Shown here piece after piece: positions 37,482-46,483 of a stretch of 64,000 nt of DNA. Source of the DNA: Clostridiaceae bacterium. GTDB lineage: Bacteria; Bacillota; Clostridia; Peptostreptococcales; Peptostreptococcaceae. Position numbers and translations under genes: made by a program. Below the pieces are notes generated by a model, which had not been told where the DNA came from, did no database searches, and saw only the letters and a list, made by a program, of their open reading frames with translations. Every line of letters starts with the position of its first letter. The stretch's first letter is position 1. The stretch is taken from the NCBI GenBank assembly GCA_902362365.1, contig CABIVQ010000002.1, positions 1 through 64,000 on the forward strand, given 5' to 3'.

Positions 37482-38486
37482 TTATTTGTTCTTATTATTA
37501 AGTCTCTCTTTTACTTTACTTCTTCTAAACTCTTCTTCTTTATCAAATTTATCATATGCTCTTATTATCCTCTGTACTAATTCATGTCTTACAACATCTC
37601 TATCACTTAAGGTAATACTTCCTATTCCTGGAATATCTTTTAAAATTCTCGTTGCTTGAACTAAGCCACTTTTTTTCTTATCAGGTAAATCTGTTTGAGT
37701 TATATCTCCTGTCACTACGGCCTTAGAACCAAATCCAAGTCTAGTTAAAAACATCTTCATTTGTTCTGGAGTTGTATTCTGAGCTTCATCCAATATTATA
37801 AATGCATTATCTAAAGTTCTTCCTCTCATGAATGCAAGGGGCGCCACTTCTATAGTTCCTCTTTCTAAATATTTATTAAATTTATCTGGTCCTATCATAT
37901 CAAACAAAGCATCATATAAAGGTCTTAAATATGGATCTACTTTATCCTTTAAATCTCCAGGTAAAAATCCTAAACTTTCTCCAGCTTCTACAGCAGGTCT
38001 AGTAAGGATTATTCTACTAACTTCATCCTTTTTAAAAGCCTTAACTGCCATAGCTACCGCAAGATATGTTTTACCAGTACCTGCTGGTCCTATACCAAAA
38101 GTAATATCATTATTTTGAATAAGTTTTATATATTCTTTTTGGCCTAATGTTTTAGGTTGAATCGATTTTCCTTTTTGTGTTATTACAATAGTTCCTTCTA
38201 GTTCCTTTATTTTTTCTTCACTGCCTTCTAATAGAAGGGATAATGAATACGATATATTTTGTTTGTCTAAAGTTTTTCCATTTGCTACTGCTTGATGCAA
38301 TTCGTTCATAAGCTTAAGTGCAGAGTCAACATTTTCTTCTTCACCCATTAAAACGATATTTCCTTCTCTTAATATAACATCTATACTTAAAGCATCTTCA
38401 ATCAATTTAACATTTTCATCAAAATTTCCAAATAACTCTCTTTCAAACTTCTCTTCAGCTACTATAAATTTCTTTTGTATTATCAA
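37482..38486 (-). CDS. phoH: PhoH-like ATPase
   Basis: A 334-residue protein: an N-terminal KH-like part (about 1-110) and a P-loop ATPase with Walker A G-P-A-G-T-G-K-T near 145, Walker B F-I-I-L-D-E-A-Q-N and the R-x-x-x-G-R-T-L-D-N-A segment. Probably acts with YbeY in RNA metabolism, as conserved gene pairing suggests. Downstream of yqfD. Confidence 0.93.
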   Translation of the reverse strand: MIIQKKFIVAEEKFERELFGNFDENVKLIEDALSIDVILREGNIVLMGEEENVDSALKLMNELHQAVANGKTLDKQNISYSLSLLLEGSEEKIKELEGTIVITQKGKSIQPKTLGQKEYIKLIQNNDITFGIGPAGTGKTYLAVAMAVKAFKKDEVSRIILTRPAVEAGESLGFLPGDLKDKVDPYLRPLYDALFDMIGPDKFNKYLERGTIEVAPLAFMRGRTLDNAFIILDEAQNTTPEQMKMFLTRLGFGSKAVVTGDITQTDLPDKKKSGLVQATRILKDIPGIGSITLSDRDVVRHELVQRIIRAYDKFDKEEEFRRSKVKERLNNKNK

Positions 38487-38510
38487 CTGATTTCTTCCTC
38501 CTTGGGTATA

Positions 38511-39815
38511 TTAGTTTTCATTATTAGAATCTTCATTATTTGTATCTTCATTATCCTTATTATCTTCTTCAAATTCATTTCTTATATCATTTATTAACCT
38601 TTTGCTAGGATTTGAAGGAACTGATTCTCCTGATTCCTCATTCTTTTTATTTTGCTCTTTGATTATCTGTTCCGCCTCTGATTTACTAAGAGGATAAACT
38701 TCTGCGATATTTTCGCTAGTATGCACTGTTACTAAATATTCTAGCATATTTTTATTAACTGTATATTCATGTTTTACATCTACATACTTAGCAGAAGCAG
38801 GTATTATGTACTCTAACTCTTTTAAAGCTTGTTTTTTCAATTCTTCTTTTAATTGTTTTTCATTTTTTTCTATTTTAACATTATTAACCTCATAAAAAGT
38901 ACTAACATCTATTTTTAAAGGAAAAGTATAATTTCCAATAGTTAATTTTAACGTTTTATTTTCTATTGTATAGTCCTTATATTTTATATTTCTCCTTATG
39001 TTGAATTTTTTATCATAGAAACTTATGGTATATACATTTTTACTTTTCCCAGTTTTCTCTTGTTTAGTATCTACATAGCTTGAACTTTTTTTAACCTCAT
39101 AAAATGTAGTTGCCCAAACTTCTGGTAATGCTTTTGAATTTGCTCCACTCACAAGCAAAGCTCCTTTTTCTACTATATCTCCCTCAGAAACTACAGAATT
39201 CCCACTTCTTGGTATTACTTTCTCTATTATACCATTTTTTTCTGAAATTATATTACAATAATTTGATTGTTCCTTAGAAGATAATGTTTCAGCTTTTTTT
39301 GTTATCGTTACAAAAACATTCGTACCCTTTACATTTACAGATATATACGCTATTTCATCAAAGGTTACCATAATATGATCTCTGATTTTTTTTCTGTCTA
39401 TATTCTTCTTATATATACCAGGCTTAAGACCAAGTTTGTATAATTCCTTTCTTACTTCTTCTTGCTTTATTCCTTCTGGGGAATCTATATATATATCTGT
39501 AACAAATTGAGATGTGCCCATTAAAATCATGAGCGATACAATCGCACAAATCCACATTCCTTTATATTTATAAATTCTTTTAATAATAAAAGGAATTCCT
39601 GTCTTTTGTTTTACTTTAATTTGAAAATTACTTCCTCTATAAGCTTTTTTAAACTTTTTCATATCTTCTCTATCTACAGAAAATTGTATCTTAGTTTCAC
39701 TTATTCTAGTTACATTATAAACATTAATATTATTCCTTATAAGATAGTTTAAAAACCTCTCCGTTCCTATTCCTTCTACAGTTACAACATAGTATCCCCT
39801 TATATAACTTATCAA
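38511..39815 (-). CDS. yqfD: sporulation protein YqfD
   Basis: A 434-residue membrane protein with one helix at about 85-105 and a long outside domain; the C terminus is Asn/Glu/Asp-rich. YqfD is made in the mother cell during sporulation in B. subtilis; its exact role is not settled. The N-terminal G-I-G-T-E-R-F-L-N-Y-L-I pattern is typical. The gene follows yqfC by 12 bases. Confidence 0.9.
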   Translation of the reverse strand: MISYIRGYYVVTVEGIGTERFLNYLIRNNINVYNVTRISETKIQFSVDREDMKKFKKAYRGSNFQIKVKQKTGIPFIIKRIYKYKGMWICAIVSLMILMGTSQFVTDIYIDSPEGIKQEEVRKELYKLGLKPGIYKKNIDRKKIRDHIMVTFDEIAYISVNVKGTNVFVTITKKAETLSSKEQSNYCNIISEKNGIIEKVIPRSGNSVVSEGDIVEKGALLVSGANSKALPEVWATTFYEVKKSSSYVDTKQEKTGKSKNVYTISFYDKKFNIRRNIKYKDYTIENKTLKLTIGNYTFPLKIDVSTFYEVNNVKIEKNEKQLKEELKKQALKELEYIIPASAKYVDVKHEYTVNKNMLEYLVTVHTSENIAEVYPLSKSEAEQIIKEQNKKNEESGESVPSNPSKRLINDIRNEFEEDNKDNEDTNNEDSNNEN

Positions 39816-39827
39816 TCGTATCTCCCC

Positions 39828-40070
39828 CTAATCAATATACTCCACACCGTAGATAATTCCTTTTATCCCTATTTCACCATCCGTAATATATTTTAATAAA
39901 AGTTTATCTCCAGATATTTTTATAGTTTTTACTTTAGTCTTTATTTTTATTAAATTGGTATCATAAGTAACTATAGATAAATAATTTTCTATACTAACAA
40001 ATTTATTCCCAACAATTGTTACGGTAGGCTGAGTTACTTGTAAATCAGATGATATATCAATCATTTGCAT
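39828..40070 (-). CDS. yqfC: sporulation protein YqfC (YabP family)
   Basis: An 80-residue small beta-rich protein of the YabP/YqfC family, with the central N-Y-L-S-I-V-T-Y-D stretch and G-D-K-L-L-L-K-Y-I. B. subtilis yqfC-yqfD is sigmaE-dependent. SD AAGGAGG. First gene of yqfC-yqfD-phoH-ybeY-dgkA. Confidence 0.88.
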   Translation of the reverse strand: MQMIDISSDLQVTQPTVTIVGNKFVSIENYLSIVTYDTNLIKIKTKVKTIKISGDKLLLKYITDGEIGIKGIIYGVEYID

Positions 40071-40083
40071 ACCTCCTTAATAT

Positions 40084-40115
40084 ATTCTATGATGATAACT
40101 TGCTTAAATTGCTTT
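40084..40115 (-). promoter_or_regulatory. possible sigmaE promoter of yqfC-yqfD
   Basis: Minus strand CATAGAAT at 40091-40084 is close to the sigmaE -10 (CATAnnnT type). A -35 candidate (GCAATTT) about 14 bases upstream is weak. Supported mainly by the known sigmaE control of this operon in Bacillus. Confidence 0.4.
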
Positions 40116-40235
40116 TTGATAGCTAAAATAATCTAATTATTAGTGAATACTTAAATTTACTTTGTAAACATATATTTATATTTAGAATAAACTATATATA
40201 TATGCCTTTAATCTTTTGTGGAAAGGAGCGAATTT

Positions 40236-41192
40236 ATGATAAAAATAATATCTAGCATAGTTCATAAATGCATATTCTGTAACTTCTTAATAGATGAACT
40301 TATGAAGTCTAAAGATTTACCACATAAAAATTTATTCATGAATATAAAAAATGAAAATATTAGGAACATTAGAACCCTGTGTTATTTATATGAATATTTA
40401 TACAAAGATGTGCTAATACTAGATAATGTAAATACTATTGAATTATGCAAAAATCTAGATGAAAATCTTAATAACTTATTTAAAATACTATTTGAAATTA
40501 TTTCTGATTTAAAAATATTAAATTCTAAATTAAATAGCCCATACTTTAATCAATTTATAAATGGTTTACTTTTTAGTTATTTTAACTTTACTTCTTGTTT
40601 AAACTGCTTTTTCCCAACTAAACAATTTAAAGAAAGTAAACTTGAAAAATTTAGCTTTTCTAAAAAAAGAATTGAAAATAATAATGTACATCCAGATAAT
40701 GACTCTTCAGATACTCTTAGAAAAACTTGTATCGAATCTATTGACTTTTTCTTCGATTATCCTTTAAGTTCCCAAAATATAAAAGAAGAAAATTACGAAG
40801 TATTCTTTGAAAATAATCCAAACAATAAATTCTATCAATTTTTTTTCGATTGTGATGATCGATTAATAAAAGTAAGAATTTCAGATAAAGATACATCTGT
40901 TTTCTATATGTATCAAGTATTAAAAGATTCTATAGAAACGTCTCCATCTATGACAAATGAAGATGCCAAATTTTATTCAGATTCTTATTTAAATGAAAAA
41001 CTAGGAAATGAATTTAATGATTTAATATTTGATAAAGACTATTTAAATATATACTCTTATATGAATATTCCAGAATCTTATAAGTTTAAATATAATTTCA
41101 AAGATAATACAGGCAAGGTAAACCTAAAAAAAGGAATATATATAACAATTGATGCTATATATATATATATCCAAGAGTTATATTTATTTTAG
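40236..41192 (+). CDS. unknown 318-residue protein
   Basis: Not recognised. The frame opens with GTG at 40218, but AAAGGAG at 40221-40227 fixes the ATG at 40236. No signal peptide or clear membrane span; Asn, Phe, Asp and Lys are abundant. Several Cys cluster near the N terminus (K-C-I-F-C) and in the middle (S-C-L-N-C-F-F). The second half has strand-rich Tyr/Lys segments and ends in aromatic residues. Divergent from the sporulation gene yqfC, so mother-cell expression is possible but not shown. Confidence 0.6.
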   Translation: MIKIISSIVHKCIFCNFLIDELMKSKDLPHKNLFMNIKNENIRNIRTLCYLYEYLYKDVLILDNVNTIELCKNLDENLNNLFKILFEIISDLKILNSKLNSPYFNQFINGLLFSYFNFTSCLNCFFPTKQFKESKLEKFSFSKKRIENNNVHPDNDSSDTLRKTCIESIDFFFDYPLSSQNIKEENYEVFFENNPNNKFYQFFFDCDDRLIKVRISDKDTSVFYMYQVLKDSIETSPSMTNEDAKFYSDSYLNEKLGNEFNDLIFDKDYLNIYSYMNIPESYKFKYNFKDNTGKVNLKKGIYITIDAIYIYIQELYLF

Positions 41193-41206
41193 CATTCTTA
41201 TAATTT

Positions 41207-41239
41207 AAAATACTGAGAGAATTTTCTCTCAGTATTTTT
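41207..41239. terminator. bidirectional terminator
   Basis: AAAATACTGAGAGAA (41207-41221) / TTCTCTCAGTATTTT (41224-41238), between the convergent unknown gene and tspO. Confidence 0.9.
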
Positions 41240-41259
41240 GTTATGTAATGAGATAATTT

Positions 41260-41757
41260 TTATTTATTAATTATCCATATAAAATAATTTAAAAATAAAG
41301 CATATAATAGCCATACAATATACGGTATATTTATATATGAAGAAAATTTATTAATCTTACTGAATTTATAAACCATCACACTAACTATTATTATTAAAAT
41401 AATAATAACTACTAATCCTGTAAATCTTAAGTCTAATCCAAAAAATAATATACTCCATATAAAATTCAAAAATAGCTGTAACCAGTAATAAAACATAGCA
41501 TCTCTAACCTTATATAAGTCATATCCTTTTTTCATAATTTTATATGCTGATATTCCCATTAATGTATATAAAATTACCCATACTATTGGAAAAATAAAAC
41601 TTGGTGGTGCAAACCCTGGTTTTATAAGCTGTGAATAATATGTATTTGCATCTATCCCTGCAAGTAAATTAGCTATTGTCGAACTACAATAACCTACTAA
41701 TATGGGTATTAATATACTTATAAGAAAATTTCTTATTTCCTTTATTGATATAATCAA
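41260..41757 (-). CDS. TspO/MBR family tryptophan-rich sensory protein
   Basis: A 165-residue protein with five membrane helices. The family pattern is seen in Y-S-Q-L-I-K-P-G-F-A-P-P-S-F-I-F-P-I-V-W, Y-T-L-M-G-I-S-A-Y, and F-F-L-N-F-I-W-S-like segments. TspO proteins bind porphyrins and other ligands in the membrane; the role in Clostridia is unclear. Not part of an obvious operon. Confidence 0.9.
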   Translation of the reverse strand: MIISIKEIRNFLISILIPILVGYCSSTIANLLAGIDANTYYSQLIKPGFAPPSFIFPIVWVILYTLMGISAYKIMKKGYDLYKVRDAMFYYWLQLFLNFIWSILFFGLDLRFTGLVVIIILIIIVSVMVYKFSKINKFSSYINIPYIVWLLYALFLNYFIWIINK

Positions 41758-41924
41758 AATCTTCCCACCTCTTCTAACATATTTTACTTAATAAATATGT
41801 CCAAGGCCCCCTTTTTATGATTAAATTTATATATTCTATATAACATATAAAGAATTCTTTTTTCTAAAAAGACATGTCTATAAAGCGATTTATGAACCAA
41901 CGACTTAGCAATTTTTTAATACGT

Positions 41925-41955
41925 AAAAAAGCCTAGAATATCTCTAGGCTTTTAA
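41925..41955 (-). terminator. terminator after rpsU-yqeY
   Basis: AAAAGCCTAGA (41927-41937) / TCTAGGCTTTT (41943-41953), four-base loop, flanked by T-run on the minus strand. Confidence 0.88.
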
Positions 41956-41956
41956 T

Positions 41957-42400
41957 CTATTGTAAGTTATTTTTAACTAACTCATTTATAAGTTTTCCGT
42001 CAGCTCTACCTTTTGTTTTAGGTTTTATAGCTGCCATAATTTTTCCCATATCTTTCATAGAAGTAGCTCCCACTTCAGATATAGTAGCTTTTACAATTTC
42101 ATTTAATTCTTCTTCGCTTAACTGTTGAGGTAGGTACTCTTTTAAAACTTCGATTTCAGCTTCTGTTTCACTTACTAAATCATCTCTATTAGCTTTTTCG
42201 AATTCAACCAAAGAATCTCTACGCTGCTTTAATTGTTTTGCAATTAAATCGATGATTGCATCATCTTCAAGTTCAACTCTATTGTCTACTTCGTATTGCT
42301 TAATAGAAGCTCTTATTAAAGTTACTACAGATTTCTTTACTGTATCTTTGTTCTTCATTGAAGACTTCAGATCTTCTTGTAACTTTTCTTTAAGGGACAT
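41957..42400 (-). CDS. yqeY: GatB/YqeY domain protein
   Basis: A 147-residue helical protein of the YqeY family. It shares the tail domain of GatB (K-Y-L-P-Q-Q-L-S-E-E-E-L, then G-K-I-M-A-A-I-K-P-K-T-K-G-R-A-D-G) and may bind tRNA. I use ATG 42400, 8 bases after GAGGTG; the frame opens at GTG 42409. Co-transcribed with rpsU, as usual. Confidence 0.9.
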   Translation of the reverse strand: MSLKEKLQEDLKSSMKNKDTVKKSVVTLIRASIKQYEVDNRVELEDDAIIDLIAKQLKQRRDSLVEFEKANRDDLVSETEAEIEVLKEYLPQQLSEEELNEIVKATISEVGATSMKDMGKIMAAIKPKTKGRADGKLINELVKNNLQ

Positions 42401-42426
42401 TCCCTTCACCTCTTTATTCTTTTCTA

Positions 42427-42606
42427 CTATTTCTTAGCGTTTTTTCTTCTTGCAGCTTCAGCTTTTTTCTTACGTCTAACGCTTGGCTTATCATAGTGCT
42501 CTCTTTTTCTAACTTCAGACATGATGCCAGACATAGCACATTGGCGTTTAAATCTTCTTAAAGCACTGTCTAATGTTTCATTTTCTCTTACTCTTACTTC
42601 TGACAT
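42427..42606 (-). CDS. rpsU: 30S ribosomal protein S21
   Basis: A 59-residue basic protein, [20 protein letters not shown], ending R-R-K-N-A-K-K. Binds 16S rRNA near the anti-SD. SD GGAGGGAGGG. First gene of rpsU-yqeY, with its own promoter. Confidence 0.97.
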   Translation of the reverse strand: MSEVRVRENETLDSALRRFKRQCAMSGIMSEVRKREHYDKPSVRRKKKAEAARRKNAKK

Positions 42607-42657
42607 TTCTTTTTCCCTCCCTCCGATAGCGCGAATTATGCTGGGACTGTAACTACG

Positions 42658-42685
42658 ATTATAATCTGCATAATATGCATTACAA
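42658..42685 (-). promoter_or_regulatory. sigmaA promoter of rpsU with a palindrome in the spacer
   Basis: Minus strand: TTGTAA (42685-42680), 16 bases, TATAAT (42663-42658). The spacer holds the 13-base palindrome TGCATAATATGCA (42667-42679), a possible repressor site. Confidence 0.6.
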
Positions 42686-42766
42686 CCTCACACTTTGTTT
42701 ATTATAAACTAAAAACTTACTTTTATCAAGTATTTTTCGTAAAGAAGAACACATTTTTTAATCAAA

Positions 42767-43117
42767 TTACTTATTTTCAGCTTCATATAAAGGTAATTTT
42801 TTTCCAGCTAATACATGATAATGAAGGTGTTTTACTTCTTGCCCACCATCGTTACCACAGTTATTAATTATTCTAAATCCAGCTTTATCGAAACCTTTCT
42901 CACTAGCTATTTTATTTATAACATTGTGAATGTGTGATACAATTTCCATTTCATTTTCATTTATATCAATTATACTTTCATAATGTTTTTTTGGAACAAC
43001 TAGTATATGATAAGGTGCCACTGGATTTATATCATTAAATGCAATTACTTTTTCATCTTCATAAACTTTTTGTGATGGTATTTCACCTTCTATAATTTTA
43101 CAAAATATACAACTCAC
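42767..43117 (-). CDS. HIT family nucleotide-binding protein (HinT-like)
   Basis: A 116-residue purine nucleoside phosphoramidase-type protein. A zinc pair (C-I-F-C) lies near the start, and the HIT motif is H-L-H-Y-H-V-L-A (family His-x-His-x-His). Start GTG 43117 is 10 bases after AGGAGG; GTG 43126 is too close to the SD. Downstream of mtaB. Confidence 0.93.
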   Translation of the reverse strand: MSCIFCKIIEGEIPSQKVYEDEKVIAFNDINPVAPYHILVVPKKHYESIIDINENEMEIVSHIHNVINKIASEKGFDKAGFRIINNCGNDGGQEVKHLHYHVLAGKKLPLYEAENK

Positions 43118-43163
43118 TGTTTTCACACCTCCTATTCTATCTAAAAAGTAATATTTCTACATT

Positions 43164-44483
43164 TTATACTAAAATTCCTTCAACATATTCATCTTTTACA
43201 TCTGTTATTTTGACTTTTAGTATATTTCCTTGTATATCTTTATCACTTTCAACAACTACTCTTATATAGTTAGGAGTTAAACCTTCATATTTATTGTCTA
43301 CTATATTTTGTTCAAATAAAACATCCATCTCACTATCTATAAACTTACTTGCAAACTTATTAAAGTTAGTTTTGCTTAAAGATATAAGTTGATCGCTTCT
43401 AAATTGCTTAATTTGAGGATCTATCTGATTTTCCATAGTAGCTGCAGGAGTTCCTTTTCTAGGTGAATACTTAAACACATGCATTTGTGAAAGTTCTATG
43501 TCCCTTAAGAAATCATATGTTTTGTTGAACTCATCATTAGTTTCCCCAGGAAAACCTACTATTACATCAGTAGTTATTGCTACATTAGGTATTTTTTCTC
43601 TTAATTTCTTAACTATAGTTTTATACTCTTCTGTAGTATATCTTCTATTCATTCTTTTTAATGTCTCATCACATCCACTTTGTAAAGATAAATGATAGTG
43701 AGGACATACTTTTTCCATTTTTAAAACTTCATTTACAAATTCATCTGTAAATAGAATTGGTTCTACTGAACTTGTTCTTATTCTTTCAATTCCATCAATT
43801 TCATTAATTCTTTTTATTACATCTAAAAGTTTCATATTACTTTCTTTTAAATCTTTTCCATAAGATGCAACATGAATTCCTGTTAAAACTACTTCTTTAT
43901 AGCCATTATCAGCTAAAGTTTGTGCTTCATTAACTATACTTTCAATATCTCTACTTCTTACTTTTCCACCTCTTGCATAAGGAATTATACAATAAGTACA
44001 GAATCTGTCACATCCATCTTGTATTTTCATAAATGCTCTAGTTCTTCCGTTTGATTGGCTTACTTCTATTTCTTCAAAAGCTCTTACCTTCATAATATCA
44101 TCAACTGTACTAGCTTTTTTATTTCCTTCAACTTCTTGAAGTTTTTTTATTTCTTCAACTATTGTTCTTCTTTCATTAGTGCCCATTACTAAATTTACTT
44201 CATCTATTTCAAGTATTTCCTCAGGTGATACTTGCGAATAACATCCAACAACTGCTATTATGGCATCTGGATTTTTCTTTTTCATTCTTCTTATATATTG
44301 ACGTGATTTTCTATCACTCATATGAGTTACTGTACATGTATTAATAACATATACATCTGCAAACTCTTCACTACCTACTTGCTCATATCCATCTTTTTTG
44401 AACATTTCAAGCATAGCTTCTGTTTCGTATTGATTTACTTTACAACCTAATGTGTAAAAAGCTACTTTTTTCACTTTATTCAT
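43164..44483 (-). CDS. mtaB: tRNA t6A37 methylthiotransferase MtaB
   Basis: A 439-residue radical-SAM enzyme that makes ms2t6A. N-terminal UPF0004 domain with three Cys, including T-L-G-C-K-V-N and I-N-T-C-T-V-T; radical SAM cluster C-D-R-F-C-T-Y-C near 155; C-terminal TRAM domain. The G-C-K-V-N-Q-Y-E-T-E start distinguishes MtaB from MiaB. Overlaps rsmE by 8 bases. Confidence 0.93.
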   Translation of the reverse strand: MNKVKKVAFYTLGCKVNQYETEAMLEMFKKDGYEQVGSEEFADVYVINTCTVTHMSDRKSRQYIRRMKKKNPDAIIAVVGCYSQVSPEEILEIDEVNLVMGTNERRTIVEEIKKLQEVEGNKKASTVDDIMKVRAFEEIEVSQSNGRTRAFMKIQDGCDRFCTYCIIPYARGGKVRSRDIESIVNEAQTLADNGYKEVVLTGIHVASYGKDLKESNMKLLDVIKRINEIDGIERIRTSSVEPILFTDEFVNEVLKMEKVCPHYHLSLQSGCDETLKRMNRRYTTEEYKTIVKKLREKIPNVAITTDVIVGFPGETNDEFNKTYDFLRDIELSQMHVFKYSPRKGTPAATMENQIDPQIKQFRSDQLISLSKTNFNKFASKFIDSEMDVLFEQNIVDNKYEGLTPNYIRVVVESDKDIQGNILKVKITDVKDEYVEGILV

Positions 44484-45228
44484 CTCCTCCTAAGTCACTT
44501 AGTTCATATAAAACTATAGACGATGCAACAACTGACGCTGTCTCTGTTCTTAGTATTCTAGGACCAAGAGAAACTACATGAGATCCGATTTCTTGAACAC
44601 TTTCAATTTCATCTTTTGTAATTCCACCTTCTGGGCCTACAAATATTCCTATACTATTTATATTTGCATTTTTTATAGCTTTTTTTATTGATACAGTTCT
44701 TTCATTTTCATAAGGACATATATTCATGTCGTTATTTTTCATATCTTCTAAGGCTTCTTTAAAGCTTAAAACACCTCTTAACTTTGGAATTATACCTCTT
44801 TTACTTTGCTTTGCAGCTTCATAAATTATTCTTTCCCAACGTTCGATTTTTTTATCTTCCTTTTTTTCATCAACCTTAGCAACACTTCTTTTTGTTTGAA
44901 CCAATATTATTTCATCTACACCAACTTCTGTAAGTTTTTGCAGTATCATTTCCATTTTAGGTCCTTTTGGGAGACCTTGATATAATCTAATTCTTACATC
45001 AGCCTCTCTTTTTATATCTACTTTATCAAGTATATTTAGTTCAACTATATCTTTGTTTATATTAGTAATTTCACATATATACTCTGTATTGTCTTTGTCA
45101 CATACTTCTATTTCTTCACCAATTTTACATCTAAGTACCTTTGAAATATGTTTTACATCTTCACCTTCAATAATACAAGTATTATTCTCTAAATTAACAT
45201 TTTTCTTTTCAACAAAAAATCTATCCAT
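44476..45228 (-). CDS. rsmE: 16S rRNA (uracil1498-N3)-methyltransferase RsmE
   Basis: A 250-residue SPOUT methyltransferase. N-terminal PUA-like part, then the knot with G-P-E-G-G-I-T-K-D-E and L-G-P-R-I-L-R-T-E-T-A near the C terminus, both diagnostic of RsmE. Follows prmA by 8 bases and overlaps mtaB. Confidence 0.95.
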   Translation of the reverse strand: MDRFFVEKKNVNLENNTCIIEGEDVKHISKVLRCKIGEEIEVCDKDNTEYICEITNINKDIVELNILDKVDIKREADVRIRLYQGLPKGPKMEMILQKLTEVGVDEIILVQTKRSVAKVDEKKEDKKIERWERIIYEAAKQSKRGIIPKLRGVLSFKEALEDMKNNDMNICPYENERTVSIKKAIKNANINSIGIFVGPEGGITKDEIESVQEIGSHVVSLGPRILRTETASVVASSIVLYELSDLGGDE

Positions 45229-45236
45229 GATTACAC

Positions 45237-46178
45237 CTACTTAAGCTTAGCAACTATTGCATTCCACTCACCTAATGTTTTTACTTCTATTATTTCAAAT
45301 CCATTTTCTATTAAACTTTCTTTAACTTCATTGACTTTAGCATGTATTATTCCTGATGATATAAATACAGCATCTTCTTTCATACAACTATGAACATCTC
45401 TTGCTAATATTTTTATAATATCAGCTATAATATTAGCAACTACAATATCTGCTTTGTCACTTACTACATCTATTAAGTTTCCATGAAGAACTTGCACAGA
45501 ATCTTGTACATGATTGTGGGCAACATTTTCTGCAGCTACTTTTACAGCTACTTCATCTAAGTCAACAGCTATAACATCTTTAGCTCCTAATTTTGCTGCT
45601 GCTATTGCAAGTATACCACTTCCGCATCCTATATCGAATACCTTAGAATCTTCAGTTACATATTTTTCTAACTCTCTCATACACATTGTAGTAGTTTCAT
45701 GAGTTCCAGTTCCAAATGCCATTCCTGGGTCTAGTTCTATTACTAAATCACCATCTTGAACTTCATAATCTTCCCAAGTAGGCTTTACAACTAATTTTTC
45801 ACCTATTTTAGTAGGCTTGTAGTATTTTTTCCACTCATTAGCCCAATCTTCCTCATTAACTTGTCCTAAAGATACACTACCTTCACCTATATCTATACCA
45901 AATCCAGTTAAAGCTGAAACTTTTTGTTTTATAGTTTCAGCTAATTCCATAACATTTCTTTCTTCTGATATGTATGTTTTTATTAAAACACCATCACTAT
46001 TTCTCTTATTGAAAACTTCTTCTTCAATATAATCCCAATCTAGCTCATTTTTCTTTTGGAAGAAAAAGTCCTTAGGATCTTCAATCATAACCCCGCCCGT
46101 TCTAAGGTCATCTAGTATATTAGTTATAGCTTCAACAGCTTCCGTAGTAGTTTTTATAGTCACTTCAATCCATTTCAT
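45237..46178 (-). CDS. prmA: ribosomal protein L11 methyltransferase
   Basis: A 313-residue SAM methyltransferase. N-terminal L11-binding domain (W-I-E-V-T-I-K-T), catalytic domain with F-D-I-G-C-G-S-G-I-L-A-I-A-A and V-V-A-N-I-I-A-D. I start at ATG 46178; ATG 46190 abuts the AAAGG SD. First gene of prmA-rsmE-mtaB-hinT, downstream of dnaJ. Confidence 0.94.
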   Translation of the reverse strand: MKWIEVTIKTTTEAVEAITNILDDLRTGGVMIEDPKDFFFQKKNELDWDYIEEEVFNKRNSDGVLIKTYISEERNVMELAETIKQKVSALTGFGIDIGEGSVSLGQVNEEDWANEWKKYYKPTKIGEKLVVKPTWEDYEVQDGDLVIELDPGMAFGTGTHETTTMCMRELEKYVTEDSKVFDIGCGSGILAIAAAKLGAKDVIAVDLDEVAVKVAAENVAHNHVQDSVQVLHGNLIDVVSDKADIVVANIIADIIKILARDVHSCMKEDAVFISSGIIHAKVNEVKESLIENGFEIIEVKTLGEWNAIVAKLK

Positions 46179-46329
46179 ATGTACGTCCATCCTTTACTAT
46201 TTATTTTCCTCTTTTTCCGTAAATTTTATTATATCATAATTATTATTATCTTTTATAACATTCTTTTATACTATTTCACATATTCTTTACTAATTTTTAT
46301 ATTTATAATCTATTTTTATTCCCATAAAT

Positions 46330-46480
46330 AAAAAAATCTGTATCAAAGCGATTTGATTAACTAAAGGCAAATACATAAATATAAATCAACTGAAATTTGC
46401 AGTATATTCTAGACTGCATAGAAGTTATTTTATATATATATATATCGCTCCCCGTTAAACAAATCACCCTTTGATACAGC
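46330..46480 (-). other. about 150-base structured element after dnaJ, ending as a terminator
   Basis: Long inverted repeat: 46338-46361 with 46454-46479. The outer 11 bp (CTGTATCAAAG/CTTTGATACAG) are perfect, and GATTTG/CAAATC and TTAAC/GTTAA continue the stem. A T-run follows on the minus strand, so the whole acts as the dnaJ terminator. The 92-base loop contains an inner GCAGT/ACTGC hairpin and a TA repeat. It could be a 3'-UTR-derived RNA or a small mobile repeat. Confidence 0.55.
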
Positions 46481-46483
46481 TTC

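Noticed and set aside
41150-41175. TA-repeat tract at the end of the unknown gene
   Set aside because: Simple low-complexity sequence within a coding region, expected in such an AT-rich genome.
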